24,058 nt of DNA from JAISGQ01 sp045534445 (GTDB taxonomy: Bacteria; Bacillota; Clostridia; Oscillospirales; Acutalibacteraceae): positions 1 to 24,058 of the forward strand of contig JAZSJQ010000045.1 in assembly GCA_045534445.1 (NCBI GenBank). The letters run 5' to 3'. The position numbers and the translations under genes are program-made. A model generated the notes under the pieces. It worked only from the letters and a program-made list of their open reading frames with translations, was not told where the DNA came from and made no database searches. Of this stretch, positions 1 to 7,768 are shown piece by piece; position 1 is the first letter of the stretch, and each line of letters opens with the position of its first letter.

Positions 1-20
1 AAAGTCGGTCTTTTTTCTTT
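1..20 (+). terminator. Probable 3' half of an upstream terminator
   Basis: A GC-rich stretch (GTCGGTC, 4-10) is followed directly by a T-rich run at 11-20. This is what the descending arm and U-tract of an intrinsic terminator look like. The ascending arm would lie before the window, so the call is an inference. Confidence 0.3.
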
Positions 21-50
21 TGCCGAAGGCTAATTATTTACACTTTACTA

Positions 51-79
51 TTTAAATTGCAGAAGTAATATGATATACT
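51..79 (+). promoter_or_regulatory. Extended -10 promoter of the rimO operon
   Basis: TATACT at 74-79 is preceded by TG one base upstream (71-72), an extended -10 arrangement. A weak -35 (TTTAAA, 51-56) lies 17 bases upstream. It sits 34 bases before the rimO start, between the presumed upstream terminator and the gene. Confidence 0.45.
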
Positions 80-113
80 GACTTTGTACACGTTATAAAT
101 AGGAGTGCTGTAA

Positions 114-1448
114 TTGAAGTACAAGGTAGGTATGGTCAGCCTTGGTTGTCCCAAAAATCAGGTTGACGCTGAAATCATGCTTGAAAATCTGCGTCAGGGC
201 GGCTATAAGCTGGTTGAAGACGCGGCAATGGGCGATGTAGCCATCATAAACACCTGCGGCTTTATCGAAAGCGCGAAGGCTGAGTCCATAGAAGAAATTC
301 TTGAGCTTGCAAAGCTGAAGAAGGAGGGCAAGATAAAGGCTCTGATAGCAACAGGCTGTCTTGCTGAAAGATACAGAAACGATGTCCTTGAGGAGATACC
401 CGAGATCGACGGAGTTGTCGGTATAGGCGCAAACGGCAGAATATGCGAGGCTGTTGAGCGTGTTCTTAATGGCGAAAAGGTTGCCCTTTTCGGTGAAAAG
501 GAAGAAATGCCCATGGAGGGCGGCAGAGTGCTTACAAATCTTCCGTATTTTGCATATCTCAGAATCGCGGACGGCTGTGACAACTGCTGTACATACTGTG
601 CAATTCCCCTTATTCGCGGCAGAATGAGAAGCCGCACAATGGAGAATATCGTGGCAGAGGCGGAAAGCCTTGCCCGTGACGGCATCAAGGAGCTTATAAT
701 CGTCGCTCAGGACACCACCCGATACGGTGAGGATATCTACGGAAGGCTCGCTCTTCCCGAGCTTCTTGAGAAGTTGTGCGAAATTGAGGGTATAGAGTGG
801 ATAAGACTGCTCTACTGCTACCCCGAAAGAGTTACTGACGAGCTGCTCAGTGTCATGGCAAAGCAGCCGAAGATCTGCAAATATATGGATATCCCCCTCC
901 AGCACGCAAACGGCGATATACTCAGAGCGATGAACCGCACAGGAGATTCAGAGTCGCTGCTCAAATTGGTAGATCATATTCGAGAAATGGTTCCGGGGAT
1001 AACCCTTCGAACCACCTTCATGGTCGGTTTCCCGGGCGAAACCAGAAAGCATTTCATGGAGCTTGCGGAGTTTGTCAGAAAGGCAAAGTTCGAGAGAATG
1101 GGCTGCTTCATCTGGTCTGCGGAGGAGGACACACCCGCCTTCTCATTCCCTGACAGAGTCAGCGAAAATGAGGCACAGCGCCGTTATGACATTATCATGA
1201 ACGAGCAGTCAAGAGTTGTTGACGAGTGGGTCGAGAATATGCAGGGCAAGGAAGTCACTGTAGTTACAGAGGGCTTTGACCGTCTGGCAGAATGCTGCTT
1301 CGGGCGAAGCGCGGCTGATGCCCCCGATATTGACGGAAAAGTATTTTTCACCACAGGCGGAAAGAAGCTGACCGTCGGAGATATGGTAAAAGTCCGCATC
1401 ACCGACAGCATGGACTGCGATCTTATCGGTGAAATGATTTCGAAATGA
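114..1448 (+). CDS. rimO: Ribosomal protein S12 methylthiotransferase RimO
   Basis: Radical-SAM enzyme that adds a methylthio group to the conserved Asp of ribosomal protein S12. The N-terminal methylthiotransferase domain carries its three cluster cysteines (C12 in SLGCPKN, C48 in NTCGF, C82 in ATGCLAER). The radical-SAM CxxxCxxC motif is C155-C159-C162, and a TRAM-like C-terminal region follows from about residue 375. The 444-residue length is normal for RimO. RimO rather than the related MiaB is favoured by the SLGCPKN start and the S12-type TRAM end. The start is TTG at 114, 7 bases after AGGAGT (101-106). It is the first gene of the operon, 26 bases before pgsA, a pairing common in Clostridia. 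Confidence 0.93.
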   Translation: MKYKVGMVSLGCPKNQVDAEIMLENLRQGGYKLVEDAAMGDVAIINTCGFIESAKAESIEEILELAKLKKEGKIKALIATGCLAERYRNDVLEEIPEIDGVVGIGANGRICEAVERVLNGEKVALFGEKEEMPMEGGRVLTNLPYFAYLRIADGCDNCCTYCAIPLIRGRMRSRTMENIVAEAESLARDGIKELIIVAQDTTRYGEDIYGRLALPELLEKLCEIEGIEWIRLLYCYPERVTDELLSVMAKQPKICKYMDIPLQHANGDILRAMNRTGDSESLLKLVDHIREMVPGITLRTTFMVGFPGETRKHFMELAEFVRKAKFERMGCFIWSAEEDTPAFSFPDRVSENEAQRRYDIIMNEQSRVVDEWVENMQGKEVTVVTEGFDRLAECCFGRSAADAPDIDGKVFFTTGGKKLTVGDMVKVRITDSMDCDLIGEMISK

Positions 1449-1474
1449 TTTCATAATTAAGAAGGAGAAAAACT

Positions 1475-2083
1475 ATGAATCTTCCCAATAAACTTACTCT
1501 TTTAAGAATGATACTCGTACCCGTTGTTGTTGTGCTTATCATGGTCGAGTTTCCTCACAGCTGGCTGGTCGGCGGCATCGTATTCGGCATAGCATCAATA
1601 ACAGACGCACTTGACGGAAAGATCGCAAGAAAGCGCGGACTTGTCACCGATTTCGGCAAGCTCATGGACCCCATTGCAGACAAGCTTCTGGTTATATCTG
1701 CATTTGTCTGCTTCATCACTATTGAAACTCCGGGCGCATGGATCGAAGGGCCCATCTGCTCTCCCTGGGTCGTGATCATCATTCTTGCCCGCGAATTCCT
1801 TGTAACCAGCGCTCGAATGATCTACGCAGAGCGTGGTATTGTTATAGCTGCAAACATATGGGGCAAACTCAAGACAGTTATCCAGATTACTGCAATAGTA
1901 ACCATTTTTGTGTTTATGTATGCTCTTTATCTGCTCCGGCTTTTCGGTATCATCAATCCCCTGATCGAGAATATTGTCGGAGTGATATTTGCAGTCGTAA
2001 CATGGCTTTCTGCGCTTATTACCGTTATTTCCGGCGCAACCTATCTTTATCAGTGCCGCGACCTTCTCAAGGACGCTAAATAA
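1475..2083 (+). CDS. pgsA: CDP-diacylglycerol-glycerol-3-phosphate 3-phosphatidyltransferase
   Basis: Membrane enzyme that makes phosphatidylglycerol phosphate, the committed step to phosphatidylglycerol and cardiolipin. The complete CDP-alcohol phosphotransferase signature D-G-x2-A-R-x8-G-x3-D-x3-D is visible as D47 G48, A51 R52, G61, D65 and D69. Hydrophobic segments near residues 8-24, 31-43, 72-90, 130-155 and 165-190 fit a polytopic protein, and 202 residues is normal for PgsA. AAGGAGA precedes the ATG. It lies between rimO and an unknown acidic protein, with short gaps on both sides, so it should be co-transcribed with them. Confidence 0.92.
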   Translation: MNLPNKLTLLRMILVPVVVVLIMVEFPHSWLVGGIVFGIASITDALDGKIARKRGLVTDFGKLMDPIADKLLVISAFVCFITIETPGAWIEGPICSPWVVIIILAREFLVTSARMIYAERGIVIAANIWGKLKTVIQITAIVTIFVFMYALYLLRLFGIINPLIENIVGVIFAVVTWLSALITVISGATYLYQCRDLLKDAK

Positions 2084-2098
2084 TAAGGAGGAACAGAT

Positions 2099-2710
2099 AT
2101 GGCTTTCAACAGCAGAAAATTCCAGAGACTTATGGACGAGGAAAAGACTAATGCATCTCAGTTCGTGGATGAATTTGAAGATGATTTTGCAGACGATTTT
2201 GACGACGAGCCTTCAGAAGAGCCTGCTCCCGCAGCCGAGTTTGAATCAGCTCCCATAACCGAGTTTGAGCCTGTCGCAGAGGAAGAGCCTCAGCAGACGG
2301 AGGAGGTAATTGCGGAAGATACCGCAGAGGAAGAAGCTGCGGACGAACCTGCAATAATCGCAGAGCCCGTTATCGCAGAAGAGCCTGTCGCTGCGGAGGA
2401 AAAGCCTGCAGAAGAAGCTTATGATCCTCAGATGATGTGGCAGGATATGGCATCCATGGCGATAAAGGCAAAAGAATGCATCAGAGCAGGTGCATTTTTC
2501 CGTGCCAATGATATCGTAGCCGCAATGCGTTCCCTGCTGGTCGAAATGATGTGCAGAGCAAACGGCATCAATGAGAATTTCAACGAAAACGCGGATTATC
2601 TCAACGATGATTGCAAGAAGGATATATATGCAAGCTACGCCGCGCTTAATGAGCAGGCACTTTCCGATGCAGTGACACATATTATGTCAGTGACATATAA
2701 ATACATCTGA
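2099..2710 (+). CDS. Unknown protein, acidic linker plus C-terminal helical domain
   Basis: I do not recognise this 203-residue protein. Residues 20 to about 108 are a low-complexity Glu/Ala/Pro/Asp segment that is probably disordered. Residues 110-203 look like a compact helical bundle with the pattern MAxKAKECIRAGAFFRAND. That pattern loosely recalls the helical C-terminal domains of nucleotidyltransferases, but no catalytic nucleotidyltransferase motif is present. There is no signal peptide or membrane segment, so it is probably cytoplasmic. TAAGGAGGAACAG gives a strong ribosome site just before the ATG. The gap to pgsA is 15 bases and to cysE 17 bases, so it is firmly inside the housekeeping operon. 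Function unknown. Confidence 0.8.
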   Translation: MAFNSRKFQRLMDEEKTNASQFVDEFEDDFADDFDDEPSEEPAPAAEFESAPITEFEPVAEEEPQQTEEVIAEDTAEEEAADEPAIIAEPVIAEEPVAAEEKPAEEAYDPQMMWQDMASMAIKAKECIRAGAFFRANDIVAAMRSLLVEMMCRANGINENFNENADYLNDDCKKDIYASYAALNEQALSDAVTHIMSVTYKYI

Positions 2711-2727
2711 TTCGGAGAGATCAATAT

Positions 2728-3375
2728 ATGCCTTCCTACAAGAAAGAGCTTATCGATGCGATAATGCAGCGAGACCCTGCGGCACGAAGCCGATTTGAGG
2801 TTCAGCACCTTTATTCGGGCTATAAGGCCATTATGGCACACCGCAGAGCAGCATGGTTCTATAAGAGAAAAATGTATTTCATTGCACGTCTTATCAGTGA
2901 GCGGGCAAAGCATAAAACGGGAATCGAAATACACCCCGGCGCAAAAATCGGCAGAGGTGTGCTTATTGACCACGGCTACGGCGTTGTTATAGGTGAAACT
3001 GCCGAGGTTGGCGACAACTGCACAATATATCAGGGGGTGACCCTTGGCGGTACAGGTAAGGACAAGGGCAAGCGCCACCCGACTATCGGCAACAACGTGC
3101 TTATCGGTGCAGGCGCAAAGGTTCTCGGACCTTTTACCGTTGGCGATAACGCCAGAATTGCCGCAGGCGCGGTGGTTCTCAGTGCAGTGCCTGCGGAGGC
3201 AACGGCTGTGGGTGTGCCTGCAAAGGTAGTGCGCATCGGCGGAAAGAAGATAAACAGCGGAGATCTTGACCAAATCCACTATGCGGACCCTGTTTCCCAG
3301 GAGTTCTGCAAATTGCGCTATGAAATTGACAAGCTCGAAAAGCGCGTAAAGGAGCTTGAAGGAGAAACAGAATAA
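2728..3375 (+). CDS. cysE: Serine O-acetyltransferase
   Basis: Transfers acetyl from acetyl-CoA to L-serine, making O-acetylserine for cysteine synthesis. After a helical N-terminal part comes a left-handed beta-helix of hexapeptide repeats at about residues 68-172. It includes the family motifs IEIHPGAKIG, IDHGYGVVIGETAEVG, the loop YQGVTLGGTGKDKGKRHP and IGAGAKVLGP. The 215-residue length matches the short Gram-positive form (EpsC/CysE) rather than the longer enterobacterial form. The last 20 residues form a charged helix. GGAGAG precedes the ATG. Its place just before cysS makes a cysteine-supply and cysteine-charging pair. Confidence 0.93.
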   Translation: MPSYKKELIDAIMQRDPAARSRFEVQHLYSGYKAIMAHRRAAWFYKRKMYFIARLISERAKHKTGIEIHPGAKIGRGVLIDHGYGVVIGETAEVGDNCTIYQGVTLGGTGKDKGKRHPTIGNNVLIGAGAKVLGPFTVGDNARIAAGAVVLSAVPAEATAVGVPAKVVRIGGKKINSGDLDQIHYADPVSQEFCKLRYEIDKLEKRVKELEGETE

Positions 3376-3513
3376 TCCCATTACGGATGTGAAAATATGA
3401 AAATCAGCGAAATCAAGATTCAACTCTTTTCAGGACGATGTTGAAATTGGCACTAAAATAATGAAATAATATGAAAACATCTAATGAAGATTTAGGAAGA
3501 GAGTGGAAATACT

Positions 3514-4923
3514 ATGAAAATATATAATACCCTTACAAGAAGCAAGGATGAGTTTGTACCCATTGAAGATGGCAAGGTAAAAATGTATGCCTGCGGTCCT
3601 ACCGTTTATAACTTTATCCACATAGGCAATGCCCGTCCCCTTATCGTGTTCGATGCATTCCGCCGTTTCCTTGAGTGGAAGGGATATGATGTCACCTTTG
3701 CACAGAACTTTACCGATGTTGATGACAAAATAATCAACAAGGCAAATGACGAAGGAACCGACTTCATGACAATTTCCGAGAGATATATCGAGGAATTCTG
3801 GAAGGATGCGCAGGGTCTTGGAGTAAAGAAGGCTACCATCCACCCCAAAGCAACCGAAAATATTGACGAGATAATCAGCATTATTGAGGCTCTTATCGAG
3901 CGCGGTCATGCATACCAGTCGGGCAACGATGTTTATTTTGCAACTGAGACCTTCCCCGAATACGGAAAGCTCTCCAAGATGACCCTTGATGCACTGCTTG
4001 ACGGAGCAAGCGAGCGAGTAGCCCTTGACGATGTCAAGCGTTCTCCCGCAGACTTTGCCGTATGGAAGGGCGCAAAGCCCGGCGAGCCTGCATGGGAAAG
4101 CCCCTGGGGCATGGGAAGACCGGGCTGGCACATCGAATGCTCTGCAATGTGCCGCAGATATCTGGGAGAGACCCTTGATATCCACGCAGGAGGTCAGGAT
4201 CTTATCTTCCCTCACCATGAAAATGAGATCGCACAGTCCGAGTGCGCAAACGGCGTGCCTTTTGCACGTTACTGGATGCACAACGGCTTTATCACCGTAA
4301 ATAACGAGAAGATGAGCAAGTCAGCAGGCAACTTCTTCACCGTCCGTGACGTTGCCGAGAAGTTCGGCTATGAGCCCATCAGAATGATGATGCTTGCAAG
4401 TCTTTACAGAAGCCCCATCAACTATTCCTTTGACGTAATCGAGCAGAACAAGGCAGCTCTCGCACGTCTTTACACCTGTCTTTCAAACCTTGAGTTTGTA
4501 GTATCCAAGGCAGAAAGCGGCGCAAAGGACGGGGAAGAGGAGATAAAAGCAAAGCTCTATGCTCACAGAGAACACTTTGAGACCGCTCTTGACGACGATT
4601 TCAACACTGCTGATGCTCTTTCTGCAATCTTTGACCTTGCCCGTGACATAAACACCTATGTTTCTGTTTCAGCAGCCCCCTCAAAGGAGCTTGCAGAATA
4701 TGCTCTGACTCTCTTCAATGAGCTTACCGAGGTATTCGGTCTGCTTTACAACCGCGAGACCGAGGACGATGTTGATGCTGAAATTGAAGCACTTATCGAG
4801 CAGAGACAGGCAGCAAGAAAGGCAAAGAACTTTGCAGAGGCTGACCGTATCCGTGATGAGCTGAAGGCTCAGGGAATCATTCTCGAGGACACACCTCAGG
4901 GTGTAAAGTGGCACAGAAGCTGA
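3514..4923 (+). CDS. cysS: Cysteinyl-tRNA synthetase
   Basis: Charges tRNA-Cys with cysteine. The class I signatures are intact: HIGN at residues 36-39 and KMSKS at 266-270. Zinc ligands that discriminate cysteine are recognisable as C27 (in ACGPTVY), C209 (in HIECS) and H234 (in FPHHEN). The 469-residue length is normal, with a C-terminal helical anticodon-binding part ending in a KNFAEADRIRDEL helix typical of CysS. The 138-base gap after cysE contains no T-box (no TGGNACC antiterminator motif seen), so charging-dependent control is not evident. The stop codon TGA overlaps the ATG of the next gene (TGATG), which suggests translational coupling. Confidence 0.96.
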   Translation: MKIYNTLTRSKDEFVPIEDGKVKMYACGPTVYNFIHIGNARPLIVFDAFRRFLEWKGYDVTFAQNFTDVDDKIINKANDEGTDFMTISERYIEEFWKDAQGLGVKKATIHPKATENIDEIISIIEALIERGHAYQSGNDVYFATETFPEYGKLSKMTLDALLDGASERVALDDVKRSPADFAVWKGAKPGEPAWESPWGMGRPGWHIECSAMCRRYLGETLDIHAGGQDLIFPHHENEIAQSECANGVPFARYWMHNGFITVNNEKMSKSAGNFFTVRDVAEKFGYEPIRMMMLASLYRSPINYSFDVIEQNKAALARLYTCLSNLEFVVSKAESGAKDGEEEIKAKLYAHREHFETALDDDFNTADALSAIFDLARDINTYVSVSAAPSKELAEYALTLFNELTEVFGLLYNRETEDDVDAEIEALIEQRQAARKAKNFAEADRIRDELKAQGIILEDTPQGVKWHRS

Positions 4924-5846
4924 TGAGCAAGGTTTTAACAATTACACTTAACCCTGCCTTTGACACCACCCTCACCCTTGATGGTCTGTATACCGATAAG
5001 ATAAACCGCCCTCTGTCGGAGACAAAAATCTCTGCGGGGAAGGGAATAAACATATCCGAAAGTCTGTCTGTACTGGGCTTTTCAACCGTTGCGGCGGCAA
5101 TCGTGGGAAGAGACAGCCTCGAAGCATTTCGAAGACCCCTTGATGAAAAAGGACTTCATTGCCGATTTGTTGTCGTTGACGGTTCGGTGAGAGAAAATCT
5201 CACCCTGCTGTATGACGGCAATACAATAAAGCTTAACCGCGCGGGACAGGCAGTGCCGGAGGAAGCCATAGATCATCTCAAGGCACTTATAAGGGATATT
5301 TGGGAGGAAGACGATGTTATCGTATTTTCAGGCAGTATCCCCGAAGGCATAAATGAGGAACAGACCGACAGTCTGATATCCTTTGCCGCTGAGTGCGGCT
5401 ATAAGGTGGTAATCGACAGTGAGGCCATTTCAGCAGAGCGGCTTACAAAGCTTCGTCCGTGGCTGATAAAGCCAAATGAGCATGAAATAGAGAAGATAGT
5501 GGGACATCCTCTTGAAACCGTGGAAAAAATGCTTGAGGCTTGCGACATGATGATTGCAGGAGGCATAGACAGGATCCTGCTCAGCCTCGGAGAAAAGGGA
5601 CTCTATCTTATTACCGCCGAAGAAAAAATATACGCGGTACCGCCTGAAACAAAAGAGGTAAATACCGTAGGCGCAGGAGATACTGCTCTTGCAGGATATA
5701 TTTATGCATATCTCACGGGAATGACAGCCCATGAAAGTGCGGCTTTCGCGGCAGCCTGCGGCTGTGCCGTGGTAGCTTCACAGCTTCCCTATCTGTCCGA
5801 TGCGCGAGAGGTCACCGCTCTTGCGGAAAAAACCAAAGTATATTAA
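4923..5846 (+). CDS. PfkB-family sugar-phosphate kinase (1-phosphofructokinase type)
   Basis: Ribokinase/PfkB-fold kinase of the FruK/LacC group: TITLNPAFD at the N-terminus, the substrate-binding AGKGIN motif near residue 38, and the catalytic GAGDTALAGY motif near residue 250, whose Asp is the base. The group phosphorylates fructose 1-phosphate or tagatose 6-phosphate. No fructose PTS or regulator is adjacent, so the exact substrate is undecided and I give no symbol. The start chosen is ATG 4923, overlapping the cysS stop. A longer reading from 4908 would add residues encoded inside cysS. Length is 307 residues, normal for the family. The next gene follows after a 14-base gap with a good ribosome site. 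Confidence 0.88.
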   Translation: MSKVLTITLNPAFDTTLTLDGLYTDKINRPLSETKISAGKGINISESLSVLGFSTVAAAIVGRDSLEAFRRPLDEKGLHCRFVVVDGSVRENLTLLYDGNTIKLNRAGQAVPEEAIDHLKALIRDIWEEDDVIVFSGSIPEGINEEQTDSLISFAAECGYKVVIDSEAISAERLTKLRPWLIKPNEHEIEKIVGHPLETVEKMLEACDMMIAGGIDRILLSLGEKGLYLITAEEKIYAVPPETKEVNTVGAGDTALAGYIYAYLTGMTAHESAAFAAACGCAVVASQLPYLSDAREVTALAEKTKVY

Positions 5847-5860
5847 GGAGAGTGGCAAAG

Positions 5861-6763
5861 ATGTCTGTAAATATCAGTACAGTTGAATATCTGCGTTTTG
5901 GAAAGTGCGTGCGCATTGCTAATGATGACGCAGAGCTCCTTGTCATGGTTGATAAGGGTCCCCGTATAATTTCCTACAGAAGAACCGAGGGAGAGAACCT
6001 TTTCTTCAACGACCTCGACGGCAAGAATGTAGTTACCGAGCCTAAGATCAACGAGACTTTCGGTAAGCCTGCTTACGAGCTTTTCGGAGGCCACAGAATG
6101 TGGGCAACGCCTGAAAGTATGCCTCTCAGCTACTATCCCGATGACGAGCCCGTAGCATGGAAGGAGATCGAAAACGGCGTTGTTTTCACCCCCAATGCAC
6201 AGCCTGTTACCGACTGGCAGTTTGAAATGACAGTAACACTGGCTGAGAGCGGTACTGAAGCAACCGTAAAAATGGAGATAACCAACCTCCGTGATGAGGT
6301 ACGCACAGCAGGCGCATGGGGTATTTCTCAGATGCGCAAGGGCGGAATGGCGATATGTCCCATGAATCAGGATATGAGCCTTTGCCCCCTGCCCGATAAG
6401 ATGATATCATTCTGGCCCTACTGCGATATGCAGGACAAGCGCTTTTCCTTCGGCAAGAACTGCTACAAGCTTCAGCACACCGATGAGATAAAGGGCGGCT
6501 TCAAGTGCGGAATAAACAGCACCGCAGGCTGGATGGCATATGTTACATACGGAGAGGTCTTCGTAAAGAAGGCTTCCTATGATGCAGAGGCTGTATATCC
6601 TGATTTTGGCTGCAATATAGAGACCTATGTTGATGGCTTCATGCTGGAAGCAGAGAGTCTCTGTCCCATGAAGGAGATCGGCAAGGGCGAAAGCATTGCA
6701 CTTACCGAGACATGGAGCATCACTACCTACGATGATGAGATGCTCAAGCCCTATATCGGCTGA
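5861..6763 (+). CDS. DUF4380-like protein (possible sugar-binding fold)
   Basis: 300-residue cytoplasmic protein without signal peptide or membrane segment. FGGHRMWATPES followed by YYPDDEPV, and later ITNLRDEVRTAGAWGISQM, recall the DUF4380 family. That family is thought to have an aldose-epimerase/galactose-mutarotase-like beta-sandwich. Many His and Trp residues near the centre would suit carbohydrate binding, but no activity is established. The start chosen is ATG 5861, 9 bases after AAGGAG (5846-5851). GTG at 5852 is in frame but overlaps the ribosome site. Its link to the preceding sugar kinase by a 14-base gap suggests a shared role in sugar metabolism, which is inference. Confidence 0.7.
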   Translation: MSVNISTVEYLRFGKCVRIANDDAELLVMVDKGPRIISYRRTEGENLFFNDLDGKNVVTEPKINETFGKPAYELFGGHRMWATPESMPLSYYPDDEPVAWKEIENGVVFTPNAQPVTDWQFEMTVTLAESGTEATVKMEITNLRDEVRTAGAWGISQMRKGGMAICPMNQDMSLCPLPDKMISFWPYCDMQDKRFSFGKNCYKLQHTDEIKGGFKCGINSTAGWMAYVTYGEVFVKKASYDAEAVYPDFGCNIETYVDGFMLEAESLCPMKEIGKGESIALTETWSITTYDDEMLKPYIG

Positions 6764-6774
6764 TAAATCAAAAG

Positions 6775-6808
6775 AAAAGCGGTCAACATTTGTGTTGACC
6801 GCTTTTTA
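6775..6808 (+). terminator. Intrinsic terminator of the housekeeping operon
   Basis: A perfect inverted repeat has GGTCAACA (6781-6788) pairing with TGTTGACC (6793-6800). The stem extends by AAAAGC/GCTTTT and closes on a 4-base loop, and a T-run follows at 6803-6807. It starts 12 bases after the preceding stop. Confidence 0.93.
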
Positions 6809-6818
6809 AATAATATAA

Positions 6819-6850
6819 TTAAAAGCCGCTGCGAAAGCAGAGGCTTTTAA
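6819..6850 (-). terminator. Terminator of the minus-strand lipoprotein unit
   Basis: TTAAAAGCC (6819-6827) pairs with GGCTTTTAA (6842-6850), enclosing an inner CTGC/GCAG hairpin. On the minus strand it is followed by a T-rich run (6818 down to 6805). With the plus-strand terminator next to it, this is a convergent gene boundary. Confidence 0.75.
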
Positions 6851-6862
6851 CATATAGATTAA

Positions 6863-7231
6863 TTAGTCAACCTTCTTGCAAGCGGCGCCGTCGAGATAGA
6901 GGGTATCGCCCTTAAGCTCGAAGGGGAAGGTCTCGGTGGTCTTGAGCTCAGCAAGATCATCTTCGGTGAGGAAGCCAGAAGCAAGGATATCCTCTATGGA
7001 CATACTGGTCATTTCCTCAAGAGCAGAGGTACCGTCGAGGTTGACGGTCATTTCGTCGCCGTTGATGGTGTAAGTAAGATCCATCTTGATGCCGCCGTAC
7101 TCAGCATATCCGCCACCCTTACCGTCGAAGCTGAAGATGGTGGACTCATCGTTTACGAATGCCCAGGTGCCGGCGATGTCAGCAGCGGAAGCGTTTTTAT
7201 CATGCAGTCTTTGTAAGTGTAATGCTTGCAA
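6863..7231 (-). pseudogene. Start-less second lipoprotein domain (probable remnant)
   Basis: The reading encodes a domain similar in plan to the preceding lipoprotein: AGTW near its start, a FSFDGKGGGYAEY strand pair, MSIEDILASGFLTEDDL, then GDTLYLDG near the end. These match SGTWEY, FNSDGTGIF, MTFDELASAGIITADR and NDTLCLTD of the upstream gene. It has no signal peptide, no ATG at a sensible place (the longest reading begins at TTG 7231 inside the upstream gene) and no ribosome site. It sits one frame off the upstream gene. It is most simply the remnant of a second lipoprotein or of a frameshifted two-domain protein. Translation by coupling cannot be excluded. Confidence 0.55.
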
Positions 7232-7652
7232 TTTCAGAGTCGCTTATATTGCCGTAGGCGGTATCAGTAAGACAAAGAGTATCGTTCAGAAGGGAATAGC
7301 TGTAATTTTCAGTGATATACCTGCGGTCGGCAGTTATAATACCTGCGCTTGCCAGCTCATCAAAGGTCATATCGTTTACACCTTCATAGAAAGACAGATA
7401 GTCGGTTACAACGGTAAGAGAAGTCTCATCTGCGGTAAAAGTAAAGGGCAGCTCATAGCCCGATGTCCTGAAGATCCCCGTGCCGTCTGAATTGAAAATA
7501 TATACAGTTTTACCGGCAGTGTCTGAATATTCCCATGTGCCGCTGAGAGCGGTATTGTACTTAGGTACAGGGTGTGAGTGCAGGTTCTCACTGCACCCCG
7601 TAAAAAGTGCAAAAACCAATGCCGTAATTATAAATATATTTCGTCTGAGCAT
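7200..7652 (-). CDS. Small lipoprotein, lipocalin-like domain
   Basis: 150-residue predicted lipoprotein. From ATG 7652 the sequence starts with basic residues, a hydrophobic core and the lipobox LFTGC, giving a lipid-modified Cys at about residue 18. The mature part has an SGTWEYSDTAGKTVYIFNSD opening, typical of small beta-barrel lipocalin-like repeats in Clostridia, and no recognisable enzyme motif. The chosen start follows GGGGG by 7 bases; a longer reading from 7763 would run through the neighbouring terminator. It should sit on the outer face of the membrane. Its role is unknown. The next reading downstream is a related domain out of frame. Confidence 0.72.
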   Translation of the reverse strand: MLRRNIFIITALVFALFTGCSENLHSHPVPKYNTALSGTWEYSDTAGKTVYIFNSDGTGIFRTSGYELPFTFTADETSLTVVTDYLSFYEGVNDMTFDELASAGIITADRRYITENYSYSLLNDTLCLTDTAYGNISDSEIASITLTKTA

Positions 7653-7706
7653 AATATACCCCCATAGCTTAATTGATATTCGGATATAGTATGCACTCGG
7701 AACAGG

Positions 7707-7735
7707 ATTATAAACAGTTAGGATAAAAGAAAAAA
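7707..7735 (-). promoter_or_regulatory. Possible promoter of the lipoprotein gene
   Basis: On the minus strand a perfect TATAAT (7712 to 7707) lies between the terminator of the large surface-protein operon and the lipoprotein start. The -35 position is only a T-run inside that terminator, so the promoter is weak or activator-dependent. Confidence 0.35.
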
Positions 7736-7760
7736 GCCGAGGGGTAATCCCCTCGGCTTT
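7721..7760 (-). terminator. Terminator of the SipW/TasA/LRR operon
   Basis: AAAGCCGAGGGG (7733-7744) pairs perfectly with CCCCTCGGCTTT (7749-7760) across a 4-base loop. On the minus strand the stem is followed by a long T-rich run (7735 down to 7721). It lies just past the stop of the large leucine-rich-repeat gene. Confidence 0.93.
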
Positions 7761-7768
7761 CAAACTGA

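Noticed and set aside
93..905. Long minus-strand reading opposite rimO
   Set aside because: RimO is unambiguous on the plus strand. The antisense translation has no motif or ribosome site and follows the codon pattern of the real gene.
3376..3513. T-box riboswitch upstream of cysS
   Set aside because: The gap is only 138 bases, and I found neither the conserved antiterminator motif nor a terminator hairpin.
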